A stretch of 39,875 nucleotides of DNA, taken from positions 1 through 39,875 of the IMG/VR virus record IMGVR_UViG_3300003323_000342; one strand, 5' to 3'. The position numbers and the translations under genes are program-made. The notes beneath the pieces are model-generated. The model was given only the letters and a program-made list of their open reading frames with translations. It searched no databases and was not told the origin of the DNA. The stretch comes from a virus. Of this stretch, positions 27,854 to 36,689 are shown piece after piece; position 1 is the first letter of the stretch; the number at the start of each line of letters is the position of its first letter.

Positions 27854-27865
27854 TCATTGCCTCAT

Positions 27866-27893
27866 AAAAAAGCCCCATCTTGCGGATGAGGCT
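27866..27893 (-). terminator. Intrinsic terminator inside the late operon
   Basis: On the minus strand AGCCTCATC and GATGGGGCT pair (9 bp, one G-U) around CGCAA, followed by TTTTT. It stands 13 bases before the start codon of the SleB-like gene, in the path of late transcription. Confidence 0.8.
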
Positions 27894-27908
27894 GAGTGCG
27901 CGTATCGT
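27880..27908 (+). promoter_or_regulatory. Putative promoter of the second moron unit
   Basis: TTGCGG, 17 bases, TATCGT; the ATG at 27917 is 9 bases from the end of the -10, so the leader would be absent or about 2 bases long. The -35 lies in the loop of the leftward terminator. Confidence 0.38.
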
Positions 27909-27916
27909 TCGCGGCT

Positions 27917-28138
27917 ATGCAAAACAGAATTGATGCTAGTCAGACCATCGCGGGTCGGCTCGGATTAACGCTTCACTGGAGCGGCGCCGTTGCCCTTGCC
28001 TGTGCCTCGGCCTTTGCGCTTTACGTCGGCTTTGGAACTGGGGAAGGCGGTTGGACCTTGGCCCTGTTCTCGTTTCTTGCTGGCGCCGTGCTCTTCGGCC
28101 TTGGGCGCCTGTCGCTCTTTATTTTGGGCGGACGATGA
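27917..28138 (+). CDS. Rightward small membrane protein, 73 aa (moron)
   Basis: It lies opposite to the late genes in the gap between the internal virion gene and the SleB-like gene. The product opens MQNRIDASQTIAGRLGLTLH and has two or three hydrophobic stretches (SGAVALACASAFALYVGF, about 22-39; ALFSFLAGAVLFGLGRLSLF, about 49-68). It is probably a multi-pass membrane protein made in the lysogen. Superinfection exclusion is a common job of such proteins; nothing proves it here. Confidence 0.62.
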   Translation: MQNRIDASQTIAGRLGLTLHWSGAVALACASAFALYVGFGTGEGGWTLALFSFLAGAVLFGLGRLSLFILGGR

Positions 28139-28263
28139 TGAAGCCAGACATCTTCGATTGGGTCGGCTATGTGCTAGCCGCCGCAATCCTCGTTCCGTTG
28201 GGCTTTTGGCTCAAGACCAACCACGCGGACGCCATAGGGCATTTTATCTTGGGTCTGTTTTAA
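28135..28263 (+). CDS. Second small membrane protein of the moron unit, 42 aa
   Basis: ATGA-joined to the gene before. The product MMKPDIFDWVGYVLAAAILV... has a hydrophobic segment (VGYVLAAAILVPLGFWL, about 10-26) and a second weaker one near the end (IGHFILGLF). Its stop overlaps the convergent stop of the internal virion gene. It probably works with the 73-aa protein. Confidence 0.58.
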   Translation: MMKPDIFDWVGYVLAAAILVPLGFWLKTNHADAIGHFILGLF

Positions 28264-30383
28264 CTGCCGGTTGGCATAAGCGCACCACGCGCGCCAATCT
28301 GTAACTGCACCTCCATCGCCCGGATGGCATCCATCCACTTAGGGCTCATAGATGCGTTATAGATCGCCTTTTGCAGGTCCTTGGGGTCCCGACTGGTGAG
28401 AATACGGGCCACTTCCTGCATGACCTTAGCGTCGACGCGTTGACCCAAGGCCTTTGCGCCAGCGGCGCCCGCTCCAATAGCCGCCCCCTGCAGGGCCGCA
28501 CCCATATTCCCACCGGATAGAGTAAAGCCACCCACGCCGCCAACGCCGGTTCCAATCCCCAGCTCCACCAACTGGCGGGCCGTGGTTGAATTGCCAAGTG
28601 CTCCACGGATCATATCCGCCAGATTCTCGACGCGAACATAGGCCTCGAGCTGGCGTGCTTTGGCCTGCCCGAAGACGAGCTCGATCATCTCGCGACTCGA
28701 TTGGTTCCCGAATACCTGACTGATGACATTCACTCGGTCACGGGCCGACCGAATGCGATCGATAAGCTCTGATGCATAGCCAGTCTGAAAGGCACGCTTC
28801 TCAACATCGCTGAACTTGCTAAAGGCCTGCCGGGCTTCAGGGACATTCCGTGGCTGTGTGGCAAACTTCTTGCCCGCCTCCAACGCGTCTTCCGCATCGA
28901 AGAAGCTGGCCGCGCCCTGCCGAGCTATCTTGTATCGCGGCACCGACGCATCCAGGCTCTGGACAAGTTTGGCTTTCATTTGTGTCAGGTCGGCCATGAG
29001 CGCATTGTCTCCGCTGCGCTGGGCCGTGCCAATCATGCCATCAAGATTGCGCTTAACCTGGTCCCAGAACGCCAGCGAAGGCAGCGCCCTTGACCCATCC
29101 GGGTTGACCTTCAGGGTCACTGTGCCATCAGGGCGAAAGTCGAACGGGTTCTTCACTGCCTTGAAGCCGGAAATGGCCGCCTTGTCCGTGCCCCGGCTCT
29201 CCGCTGCCCTGATCGCAGTCCGGAAGGTATCCGACTGCATCAGTTCTCGAATTGGCTGATTCCAAACCGCCTGGGCGTTGGGCGCATTGAATGCGGCATC
29301 ATATCGAGGCTTGTTTACAAGCTTTGCCGTGTCCCTGATGGACTGCTGATACCCAAGATCATCGACTGCACCGCCCGTGATGCGCTTGATGAAATCGACT
29401 GCTCGAAGTCCCTGCGTTTCAAATCGCTCATCCGCCGCTTTGGTGATGATGGCGCGAGCCTCGGGGTTTTGGTTGGCGACTGCTCGCGCCAGGGCGCGCG
29501 TGGTTTCCCCCCCTCTATCGACATTCATCAGCGGAACGCCGGCCTGACGGGCAATTGCCTCGTCCGTGGCGTTCATCATACTGCCGGGGTTCACTTGGGC
29601 ATCGCGCACAAAAACCTGCCCAGCCCGCCTCGCTCCCTCGTCAATGGGATTGGTGGCCGCCGCAATGGTCGGTGCAATCTTTGCGCCGACTGCTCGGGCG
29701 ATTGTGCCCAGCCCAGCCGCCAACGGCGGGGTAACGGCGCCGATACCGCCACCAATAGCAGCGTTGCCAACCACGTTGGCAGGATCACCGCCTTTGACCG
29801 CCGCGTCCGCTGCCGAGATCGCCGCACCGGAAGCAGCAGAGTTGCCAATACGGGAAAGCATCGACCCAGTGAGGCCAAGCGCTTGAGCACCGTTGGCGGT
29901 CGCTGCCAGACCGCCAAAGGCCCCAATTCCACCGGCAAGGTTACCTGCCACGTCCGCGACGGGATTCGCGTCCGCGAGTTGTGCGCGGCGAGCACGGAGC
30001 CCTTCGACCGTTTTTTCATAGTCGCCACCCGTCAGAACGGCGCCAGCGCCAACAAGAGCGTCTGATGCATTTTGCGCCATCGGGCCAACAACCGGAATGC
30101 CCTGAACGATACCGCCGAGGGTGGCGGCAGTCGCCCCGGCCAGGTCCGAACGCATCGGAGTGCTTTGGCCGCGGGGCGCAACTGGACCGGCGAACTTTGT
30201 GCTTGCCTGCGATGCAGTCGCCAGCGCTTCGTCGTAGACCGGAGATGGCGGAGCATTGCCAGGAGCCTGCCCACCTATGCTGGCAGCGATCTCCTCAACG
30301 GTCTGACTCTGCTGTTCTGGAGTGAGGCTCAGGAAGTCGTCAGAAACCTTGACCTTTGTGCCACCGATAGTGAGCGTTGCCAT
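28260..30383 (-). CDS. Large internal virion (DNA ejection) protein
   Basis: The 707-aa protein opens MATLTIGGTKVKVSDDFLSL, then has Gly/Ala-rich hydrophobic stretches (about 85-250 and 610-650) of the kind seen in podovirus ejection proteins that insert into the host envelope. Helical, charged sections lie between (VANQNPEARAIITKAADERF near 310-330). It ends in a helix before LMPTGS. It forms a block with the two following internal proteins, the gp7-gp20-gp16-like position of P22. Sequence identity with those is not claimed. Confidence 0.72.
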   Translation of the reverse strand: MATLTIGGTKVKVSDDFLSLTPEQQSQTVEEIAASIGGQAPGNAPPSPVYDEALATASQASTKFAGPVAPRGQSTPMRSDLAGATAATLGGIVQGIPVVGPMAQNASDALVGAGAVLTGGDYEKTVEGLRARRAQLADANPVADVAGNLAGGIGAFGGLAATANGAQALGLTGSMLSRIGNSAASGAAISAADAAVKGGDPANVVGNAAIGGGIGAVTPPLAAGLGTIARAVGAKIAPTIAAATNPIDEGARRAGQVFVRDAQVNPGSMMNATDEAIARQAGVPLMNVDRGGETTRALARAVANQNPEARAIITKAADERFETQGLRAVDFIKRITGGAVDDLGYQQSIRDTAKLVNKPRYDAAFNAPNAQAVWNQPIRELMQSDTFRTAIRAAESRGTDKAAISGFKAVKNPFDFRPDGTVTLKVNPDGSRALPSLAFWDQVKRNLDGMIGTAQRSGDNALMADLTQMKAKLVQSLDASVPRYKIARQGAASFFDAEDALEAGKKFATQPRNVPEARQAFSKFSDVEKRAFQTGYASELIDRIRSARDRVNVISQVFGNQSSREMIELVFGQAKARQLEAYVRVENLADMIRGALGNSTTARQLVELGIGTGVGGVGGFTLSGGNMGAALQGAAIGAGAAGAKALGQRVDAKVMQEVARILTSRDPKDLQKAIYNASMSPKWMDAIRAMEVQLQIGARGALMPTGS

Positions 30384-31441
30384 TATGGTTCAATGCTCCA
30401 CTGTACGCCGCCACTGGTCACATTGCCGGCTGGCGCCGCTTGGCCTGGCACATAACCGCCATCGAAATAGTTCCCCTGGCGGAGCGCCTGCGCCTTCTGC
30501 TGGTTCGTCGCAATCCGACGCTTTGCGGCTTCGATGGCACGTCGATAGATGCCCTCTCGTACGGCCTTAGGCTGATCAACAGAGCCTTGGATTTCGAGAA
30601 GGATTTTACGCTCGCCCTCTGTCGGCATGCCGCCGAAGATAGCCTTCAGATTGTCGAGCGCCTGTGTCGTGACGACATTCTTCAGGTCTAGCGTTGCCTG
30701 TCCGCCAGGATCTCCGAAAAGTGCCGTAGTATAGGCGCGCTGTTCAGACCAAGGCCCGTCATACGCGCTGGAGTTGAGCTGGAGCGCTCGTTCCAACGAA
30801 TTGACGACCGCCTGTCCCGCCGCAACCGTATCATCGGCCTCGAAAATCTCTTTCTGGATTGTCGAGTTCATGGGGTTGTCGCGAGCGCTCGGCTGTTTGG
30901 GGCCGCCCACCGGAACAAACTCCGTGCCCTGCATATAGCCCTTGACTGGCTGACCTGTGGAAGAATCGAAGATTTCCACGATCTGCGGCGCTTCCCCGGA
31001 ACCACCACCAATGAAGGAGGCGAATTCGGGATTGTCCTGCGCGAACTGGAAATTACGCATATCGGCAGTAAGCTCCGGTTGGCCATAACCTGGCTGGCTG
31101 CGGCGCAGCGCCTCGCTCCACGCCGTACCCATATCAAGCCCGCCGCCTTCCACACCGGCCACGAGGTCGGAGTAGCCCTGCTGCTTCAGCCATTCGAGGG
31201 TGTTGTTTTTGACCTGGTCCTGTTCCGCCTTCTGCTGGGCATCGAGTGCGTATTGCTGGTCGAGCGCATTGCCGCGAGCAAAGCCTTGGGAAAACCCGGA
31301 GGCCGGATTGAGCGGGTCGCTGCCGAGACCGGCGAAGCCTTGGATGAAAGCGTTCCGGTTTCGGTCGAACGACTGATAGAGCGGGTTATCCCCCAGCCCA
31401 AACATCTGACCAAGGCGCTGCGGCTTCGGAAAATCAACCAT
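30383..31441 (-). CDS. Internal virion protein, 352 aa
   Basis: Starts MVDFPKPQRLGQMFGLGDNP... and continues with Gln-rich helical segments (DQQYALDAQQKAEQDQVKNN, about 60-79), a middle acidic part and a helical C-terminal third (REGIYRRAIEAAKRRIATNQ). TAATG overlap joins it to the large ejection protein. Composition and place suit a second DNA ejection protein. No enzymatic motif is seen. Confidence 0.68.
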   Translation of the reverse strand: MVDFPKPQRLGQMFGLGDNPLYQSFDRNRNAFIQGFAGLGSDPLNPASGFSQGFARGNALDQQYALDAQQKAEQDQVKNNTLEWLKQQGYSDLVAGVEGGGLDMGTAWSEALRRSQPGYGQPELTADMRNFQFAQDNPEFASFIGGGSGEAPQIVEIFDSSTGQPVKGYMQGTEFVPVGGPKQPSARDNPMNSTIQKEIFEADDTVAAGQAVVNSLERALQLNSSAYDGPWSEQRAYTTALFGDPGGQATLDLKNVVTTQALDNLKAIFGGMPTEGERKILLEIQGSVDQPKAVREGIYRRAIEAAKRRIATNQQKAQALRQGNYFDGGYVPGQAAPAGNVTSGGVQWSIEP

Positions 31442-31450
31442 CTGCTTCTC

Positions 31451-32158
31451 CTAGAACATGGCGCCGAGGACGGTGCCGCCAATCTGTGCCGGAACCTGCC
31501 ACCACGGCGTTTGCTGGCTCTGCGTGGTGGTCGTCCCCGCACTTGGCGCCGTCCCCGCCAGAATGCTCGTCGCGGTGCCCAGTGTTTTCCAGCCGGCGTT
31601 CTGCGTGGCATCGAAAATGCGCGCCTGATCCTGCGCACGAGCAGTATTCCAGTTGTCCATGAGCTGGCCCGCCTGAAGCTGCGCACCGGCTGGCAACATG
31701 GAAGCCTGGTAGAGGCCGGGAAGGTTCTGGATGGCCTGCTGCTGGCGCCCGTAGTCGTATTGCGCGAGCGCGCCCGTCGCTGCGTTTGCGGCTTCGTCGA
31801 CCATGGCCGAAGAGCCGAACCGCCCATCGGTCAGGAATGACGAATTGACGCCTGCCAGCGCATCATCGAGCACTCGAGAGCGCACTGGATCGGAACCGAA
31901 GTTGCCCGCTGCGATCTGTGACTGATTGCCGATGGCGCCGGAAATCCCAGACCCATATGCAGCGTTGTTCGGATTGTTGGTGAGAGAGCCGATGCCAGCC
32001 TGTGTCTGGCCCGAGAGGGCTGGAACCATGCTTTCGGTATAGGGCTTCACGCCCTGCCCCAACTGCGTGGTGAGCTGGTTGCCGATGGTCGAAACGGCTT
32101 GTTTCAGCTCTGGGTTGCTCATCCCTGAAGTCGTGGTTTGCGTGTTGTCGCCGCCCAT
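31451..32158 (-). CDS. Internal virion protein, 235 aa
   Basis: Low-complexity protein rich in Gln, Ala, Gly, Asn and Thr; opens MGGDNTQTTTSGMSNPELKQ. The middle has helices such as ALAQYDYGRQQQAIQNLPGL. It ends in TPWWQVPAQIGGTVLGAMF, a hydrophobic tail. Small Gln-rich proteins of this type precede ejection proteins in P22-like and related podoviruses. Its TAATG joint to the GNAT-like gene shows co-translation. Confidence 0.65.
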   Translation of the reverse strand: MGGDNTQTTTSGMSNPELKQAVSTIGNQLTTQLGQGVKPYTESMVPALSGQTQAGIGSLTNNPNNAAYGSGISGAIGNQSQIAAGNFGSDPVRSRVLDDALAGVNSSFLTDGRFGSSAMVDEAANAATGALAQYDYGRQQQAIQNLPGLYQASMLPAGAQLQAGQLMDNWNTARAQDQARIFDATQNAGWKTLGTATSILAGTAPSAGTTTTQSQQTPWWQVPAQIGGTVLGAMF

Positions 32159-32577
32159 TATGCCAGCACCTTTTCTAGTCCGTTTCGAGCGCCGGCATAC
32201 GGCGCGTAATCAGGGAAAAGCCTCGAATAGTCACGGCCACAAATCCGATGAGCCCGACACCCTGCCGCCCGGGCGACGTTCTCGATTGCGCCAAGTGCCT
32301 CGCGCATGGCTGCAAGCCGGCGCTTCGGACCGCCGTCGATCCTGCCCGCTATTGCCGTTGTCCATGCCACTAGACCGTCCTCCTCCACGACCGACACGAC
32401 CCAGAGGCCTTTCGCTCCCTCCCCGACTTCAAAGAGGATGGCCGCGCCCGCCGACAGGCGCTCATAAAGTCCCCGCATGTCGTAGCCTGGGTCTTGCCTC
32501 ACAGCCGGCCAGAGCATTTCGGCAAAGACCGGCCACTCCCGCTCAATGCGGGCCGTGTCCACCAATGAAACCTGCAT
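32158..32577 (-). CDS. GNAT-like small virion-region protein, 139 aa
   Basis: The fold pattern is acetyltransferase-like: a middle AILFEVGEGAKGLWVVSVVE (about 46-65), a helix with LAAMREALGAIENVARAAGC (about 88-107), and an end RICGRDYSRLFPDY similar to the GRxGWxRxLPxY end of small podovirus proteins encoded between the tail hub and internal proteins. A canonical acetyl-CoA loop is not obvious, so catalysis is doubtful. The protein probably has a structural or assembly role. Confidence 0.55.
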   Translation of the reverse strand: MQVSLVDTARIEREWPVFAEMLWPAVRQDPGYDMRGLYERLSAGAAILFEVGEGAKGLWVVSVVEEDGLVAWTTAIAGRIDGGPKRRLAAMREALGAIENVARAAGCRAHRICGRDYSRLFPDYAPYAGARNGLEKVLA

Positions 32578-32930
32578 TACGAGCCAGGGATATTCGTCAG
32601 GCTGTGAATGGCATGGACATGCAATTGCCCGTCCGCATCGCCACTCGTGACCCGCAGGGATTGACCCTGATCAAGAAGGATATCGTAGATGTCCACATAG
32701 CCACCCGCCGATGCCAGCGAGAGCCCGCTAATCAGGATGGCGACGACGGACGAGCCGTTATGGATATCCACTGAGACGACAACGGGAGCCGCCCCGTCCA
32801 CATTGGCGATATGCACCTTGCCCACCGACTGCGATTGGTCCGCCGAAGCCACAACCACCGTTGCGCTCGTGTTGGTAAGCTTCGTGTTGGTCGAACCCGG
32901 GTTCGAGAGCAAACCACTGTAGAAGGTCAT
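32577..32930 (-). CDS. Small beta-rich virion protein, 117 aa
   Basis: ATG 32928-32930 overlaps the tail hub stop; a longer frame to 32966 is disfavoured. The protein (MTFYSGLLSNPGSTNTKLTN...) is all beta-like, Ser/Val/Gly-rich, with VVVASADQSQSVGKVHIANV (about 24-43) and later ISGLSLASAGGYVDIYDILL. It resembles small decoration or tail proteins by pattern only. Confidence 0.6.
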   Translation of the reverse strand: MTFYSGLLSNPGSTNTKLTNTSATVVVASADQSQSVGKVHIANVDGAAPVVVSVDIHNGSSVVAILISGLSLASAGGYVDIYDILLDQGQSLRVTSGDADGQLHVHAIHSLTNIPGS

Positions 32931-34345
32931 CGGCCGCCACCCTTGGCAATCGCACCTTCCGGCCACTCGATGCCGCGGTCATAGCTCCAGGTGTCTCCAG
33001 CGGCGTGCCTGGACCGAATGATGATGCATTTGCCCCGCCCGCGCATCGGGCAACGCCCGCTTGCCGCCAGAGCGCTGGGGTCTTTCCAAGACACGGTGTC
33101 GGGGAGGCGATCCCTCACTCCGAGAGCAAGCGTCACATTCGCATCGTCCGTTACCGGCTCAGCCCAAGATACCAGCATGGACACTCGATCCGTGAGCGTT
33201 GCGGTATCGAACTCAGCAGCGAGATAAAGGCCGTCGAAGAACCCGAACTTCAGATCGGCATCGAGAGCCGCCAGACGAGGCTTGCCGCCCTGCCATGCCG
33301 CCGAATCCAGCGAGAATGGCAGGCTATCGAGCGTCCCGAAGGAATCGAGGTCTTCAAGCGTCTGTGCCGTCGCCGCCATCTTCACAATTGCTGCCGTGGT
33401 GTCCTGAACCGGCATGAATTCCCCGGTCGGAATATCGAAGGTCAGGAGTGATGTGCCCGAAAGCCTCCAGATGACCTGCCGACGTTCTGGATCATAGGCA
33501 CCGCTGATGGTAGCCACGTCGATCAGTTCGGCATAGGTTCTGGCCACCTTGCCCTCGCCAATGGCTTCGACACCGTTTGCCGTAACCCGCTGAGGGCCGG
33601 AAGCGTCCCAGAAGTAGACCGCGCCGGGCGCCTGCACGATACAGTCTGGATTGACCGCGCCAACATCGGAGGCCTTGTCGCGCCGAAAGATGCGATCCGT
33701 TCCGGTGACGGTCAGGATATGCGTTCCAGCCCGCTGGATAATGGCCGCCTGCCCGTCATTGATGACGCCGCCCCCCATCAGAGCTTCGCCTTCGGCAAAG
33801 GGTGATTTCTGTGCGCCGCGTGTCTTCCAGTTGGTGTAGGAGCCGGGTGCCGAATTCTGCATCATGCGATTGTCGCCGTCGCAATCGAGCGCGATGAGCA
33901 TTTCAGCCCAGAAGAACACGAACCGGGCGGATGGAGCGTCCGCAATGGCAGTGACAGTGCCCCCGGCTTCGATGTCGTATTCCAGCATCCCATCCACGAT
34001 ATTGGTGGCAATGAGCTTGTCGCCGTACTGAGTGAAACTCCAGTTATGGCCTGTCGTCACGGCATAGCCCGTGCCGATCTGACTGAAGGTGTAATCACTC
34101 GCGAGGGAATACAGGCTATCCTCGGTCCCGAAGTATCCCTTGAAGTCGCCATTCGTCGCCACCACGGCAATCGCACCACGAGGTTCATCAGGCAAGGCCT
34201 CTGCGCTGGTCGTAACCTGAAGCGACTTTCGCGGCCCATAGGCAACGCCCTGGGCGTCCCTGAGATAACTGGCATTGAGCGCATGCCGGGAGACGCCGGG
34301 GTTGGTTTCCGCAACATCGGGACGATAGGGGCCATAGGAGAGCAT
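32927..34345 (-). CDS. Tail hub/nozzle protein (P22 gp10-like)
   Basis: This 472-aa protein consists of repeated beta strands with Trp/Phe-rich turns (HNWSFTQYGDKLIATNIVDG near 100-119, SARFVFFWAEMLIALDCDGD near 138-157), like a beta-propeller. It has the same length as P22 gp10, the tail hub that stabilises packaged DNA, and the same place after the adaptor gene. The opening LSYGPYRPDVAETNPGVSRH is common in podovirus hub proteins. The family match rests on length, order and pattern. Confidence 0.7.
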   Translation of the reverse strand: MLSYGPYRPDVAETNPGVSRHALNASYLRDAQGVAYGPRKSLQVTTSAEALPDEPRGAIAVVATNGDFKGYFGTEDSLYSLASDYTFSQIGTGYAVTTGHNWSFTQYGDKLIATNIVDGMLEYDIEAGGTVTAIADAPSARFVFFWAEMLIALDCDGDNRMMQNSAPGSYTNWKTRGAQKSPFAEGEALMGGGVINDGQAAIIQRAGTHILTVTGTDRIFRRDKASDVGAVNPDCIVQAPGAVYFWDASGPQRVTANGVEAIGEGKVARTYAELIDVATISGAYDPERRQVIWRLSGTSLLTFDIPTGEFMPVQDTTAAIVKMAATAQTLEDLDSFGTLDSLPFSLDSAAWQGGKPRLAALDADLKFGFFDGLYLAAEFDTATLTDRVSMLVSWAEPVTDDANVTLALGVRDRLPDTVSWKDPSALAASGRCPMRGRGKCIIIRSRHAAGDTWSYDRGIEWPEGAIAKGGGR

Positions 34346-34980
34346 CAGAACTGCGTCGGGCGAAGCAGACCCGTCCCCACTTTGGATGCCGAAGCAGCAT
34401 GCAGACGGCTCAGCGCATCCGCTTCTGCCACCCGCATTAGTGCGGCCAGATTGCCGGGGTCTTCCCAGCGATGGACGTACATCTCAGCCTTGGCGCGGCT
34501 CATGATGAGATCGTATGCCTCAGTGAACCACTCGTTTCCTGTATCGTCATCCGACGTTGGAGTCGCAATTTTTACGTGCCCCGTCACGCGCACCGGGTAG
34601 ACCGCATCAGGAAATGGATAGATGCGCAGCTCGCGGTTCACATAGGCGAAGGAGACAGGCAGCGCCGACGTTGTGTTGGCATCGAGCAAAATCTCTAGTG
34701 CTCGATAATCCGCCGCACGAAGGTCATAGACATTGCTGCCCTCGGTGAGGAACGCGCCGTCGATCTCGTAGAATTCGGGATCGATGTCGGTGCCAAAAGC
34801 ATAATCCGACTGATCGATGACTGTGTCGAACGTCGCATCGCGGCTCTCGTTGAACCAGAAGCGAGTGGGCTGATAGTGGCGAATTGCCGCGGCGATCTTG
34901 TTGCGGATAGCGTCCGTTTCCGATGCCGGGCGCTCGGTGTCGGACAGGATTTCGGCTATCATCACTGCTTGCGTGGTCAT
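34345..34980 (-). CDS. Head-tail adaptor protein (P22 gp4-like)
   Basis: This 211-aa protein probably forms the ring below the portal. It opens with a helix, MTTQAVMIAEILSDTERPAS, and IRNKIAAAIRHYQPTRFWFN (about 25-44), the usual start of podovirus adaptor proteins. A beta middle follows and then helices with DLIMSRAKAEMYVHRWEDPG. The downstream gene is the tail hub and they overlap by one base (TGATG). Confidence 0.72.
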   Translation of the reverse strand: MTTQAVMIAEILSDTERPASETDAIRNKIAAAIRHYQPTRFWFNESRDATFDTVIDQSDYAFGTDIDPEFYEIDGAFLTEGSNVYDLRAADYRALEILLDANTTSALPVSFAYVNRELRIYPFPDAVYPVRVTGHVKIATPTSDDDTGNEWFTEAYDLIMSRAKAEMYVHRWEDPGNLAALMRVAEADALSRLHAASASKVGTGLLRPTQF

Positions 34981-35034
34981 GGCTCAAATCCTGGCATGAG
35001 AGAGGCGGCAGGTTTCCCCGCCGCCCAATGTGCT

Positions 35035-35436
35035 TTAGCCAGCCGAACGGTTGGCGATGATGTAGGCGACATACACATAGCCGGCGCCGGCCGAGACGGT
35101 TGCACCTGCGGAGAGGGTGTAAGTCACGGTGGTATCGGCAGCGATATAGAGGTCGTCGGAAGTGGCCAGTTCGTCAGCGACCTTGCGGCCAGCCGAAGTG
35201 ATGACCAGAGCCGTTGCGAACCCATCTGGGTCGGCGGCGGTGCCGATGTCGAGCGTCTGCGGCGTGCCGCCTGCAAAGGCAGTCGTAACCACGATAGCCG
35301 AGTCGATCACCAGGGCGCCCGCTGGCAGCGTACCGATGGTGCCAGTCAAAGTGGTGTAGACCACCGGGCAGGACACATAGTGAACCAGGTCGTGGTGGAA
35401 CTTGCGAGCGACGGTGGCGAGAGTACCAGTTGCCAT
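35035..35436 (-). CDS. Capsid-associated beta protein, possible decoration
   Basis: This 133-aa protein is beta-rich (GTIGTLPAGALVIDSAIVVT, about 32-51; DDLYIAADTTVTYTLSAGAT, about 93-112) and ends in an Ala/Tyr-rich strand (YVYVAYIIANRSAG). It has a strong ribosome site (GGAGGG) and follows the capsid gene. Proteins here often decorate or cement the shell. It shows general compositional likeness to the small proteins at 1635 and 32577. Confidence 0.65.
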   Translation of the reverse strand: MATGTLATVARKFHHDLVHYVSCPVVYTTLTGTIGTLPAGALVIDSAIVVTTAFAGGTPQTLDIGTAADPDGFATALVITSAGRKVADELATSDDLYIAADTTVTYTLSAGATVSAGAGYVYVAYIIANRSAG

Positions 35437-35449
35437 TTATCAGCCCTCC

Positions 35450-36538
35450 TTACGATGCCGGAGCGGCGTAAGTGGACAGGACAATCGTGCCGTAATCGAC
35501 ACTGTTGTACACCGTCTTCTTGATGCCGCCGATGAACGATGCCCGCACGCCAAGCTCGCGGTCGTAGTCGAAGAGATCTTCGACCCACTTGAACTTGTTC
35601 TTGCCGCCGCCCTTGCCGAAGGCCACGCCGAGCGACTGAGCCCCGCAGAAGATGGCACGCCGGGTAAGGGACTGCGCAGCGGACGTGCTGGAGTGAACGC
35701 CGAGGGGAACGCGATTGTTCTCCACGATCAGGGTGCGGTTGTAGACACCGAGCGCGCCGGTATAGAGCCCGCTCTTGTCCGTTTCGCCGCCCTGAAGGCG
35801 CTTGCCCTGGAGGTCGAACCAGTTGCCCACCGTCGCCGTATCAGCACGCAGCGAAAGCGTCTGGTTCGGGTGGATGAAGCACACATAGTCGATGTCCTTG
35901 CCGAGGCCCTTGATGGGGCGCAGCATGGGCGAGGTGGTCTTGGCGATGTTGACCGCCTTGTCGATCAGCGAGAGCTTGAAGATAGCCGTCGCATCGCCGT
36001 TGACCGCCTGGTCGGTGGTCAGCGAGGTGCCGCCGCGGAGAATGCGGCCGGACGAAGGGGCAATCGTCGCGTTGAACCCGGAATACTTGCTGGACAGGCC
36101 AGTCACGGTATTGCCGGCGAGCTGGTTGAAGAACCACGTGTCGATGCGGTCCGCCGTCCAGTCCTTGAGCGAGTCGTAGCACTCCTCGCGCATGTCGTAG
36201 GGCACGCGCTGACGGTCGATGGTGCCTTCGGCGCGCACGCGGTGAGCGTGGCCGAGTTCGTTGATGACCATCGTATCCGAGTAGCGGGTGAGGCCTTCTT
36301 CGTTGCCTTCCTGCGTCTCGTTTTCAGTGGTGCCGTCGCCAGTGGCCAGCATGCGAATGCCCCACTTGATGGAGTCGCCGGCACCCTTCTGGGTTTCGGT
36401 CATGATCTGGGCGAGCGAGCCTGCGCCGGTCCCCATGAATTCGTAAGCGGTCGTCTCTTTGAGCGCCTCGACATCCATGCGGTTCGACCACAGCTTCACC
36501 GCCAAGGCGTCATTGACGCCAATGGTATGAACAGCCAT
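35450..36538 (-). CDS. Major capsid protein (N4-gp56 family)
   Basis: This 362-aa protein matches the N4-gp56 capsid family: the start AVHTIGVNDALAVKLWSNRM, a helix region, then ELGHAHRVRAEGTIDRQRVP (about 94-113), a middle with SLIDKAVNIAKTTSPMLRPI (about 189-208), VCFIHPNQTLSLR, and the end GIKKTVYNSVDYGTIVLSTY. The fold is HK97-like. The scaffold gene lies just upstream. AGGA 8 bases before the ATG is the ribosome site. Confidence 0.9.
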   Translation of the reverse strand: MAVHTIGVNDALAVKLWSNRMDVEALKETTAYEFMGTGAGSLAQIMTETQKGAGDSIKWGIRMLATGDGTTENETQEGNEEGLTRYSDTMVINELGHAHRVRAEGTIDRQRVPYDMREECYDSLKDWTADRIDTWFFNQLAGNTVTGLSSKYSGFNATIAPSSGRILRGGTSLTTDQAVNGDATAIFKLSLIDKAVNIAKTTSPMLRPIKGLGKDIDYVCFIHPNQTLSLRADTATVGNWFDLQGKRLQGGETDKSGLYTGALGVYNRTLIVENNRVPLGVHSSTSAAQSLTRRAIFCGAQSLGVAFGKGGGKNKFKWVEDLFDYDRELGVRASFIGGIKKTVYNSVDYGTIVLSTYAAPAS

Positions 36539-36689
36539 TTGGTTGGTCCTGAATGATGTTGGGAGAGGTGTTCGCTTTGACGCCGCGAAGACTGGCGAGG
36601 ACCGTTACGATGGTCAGACGCTTGCCGTTACGCCCGGCTGGCGGGGATGATTAGAGCCCATCATGGCTTAGGCACTTGGGCAGACGGCC

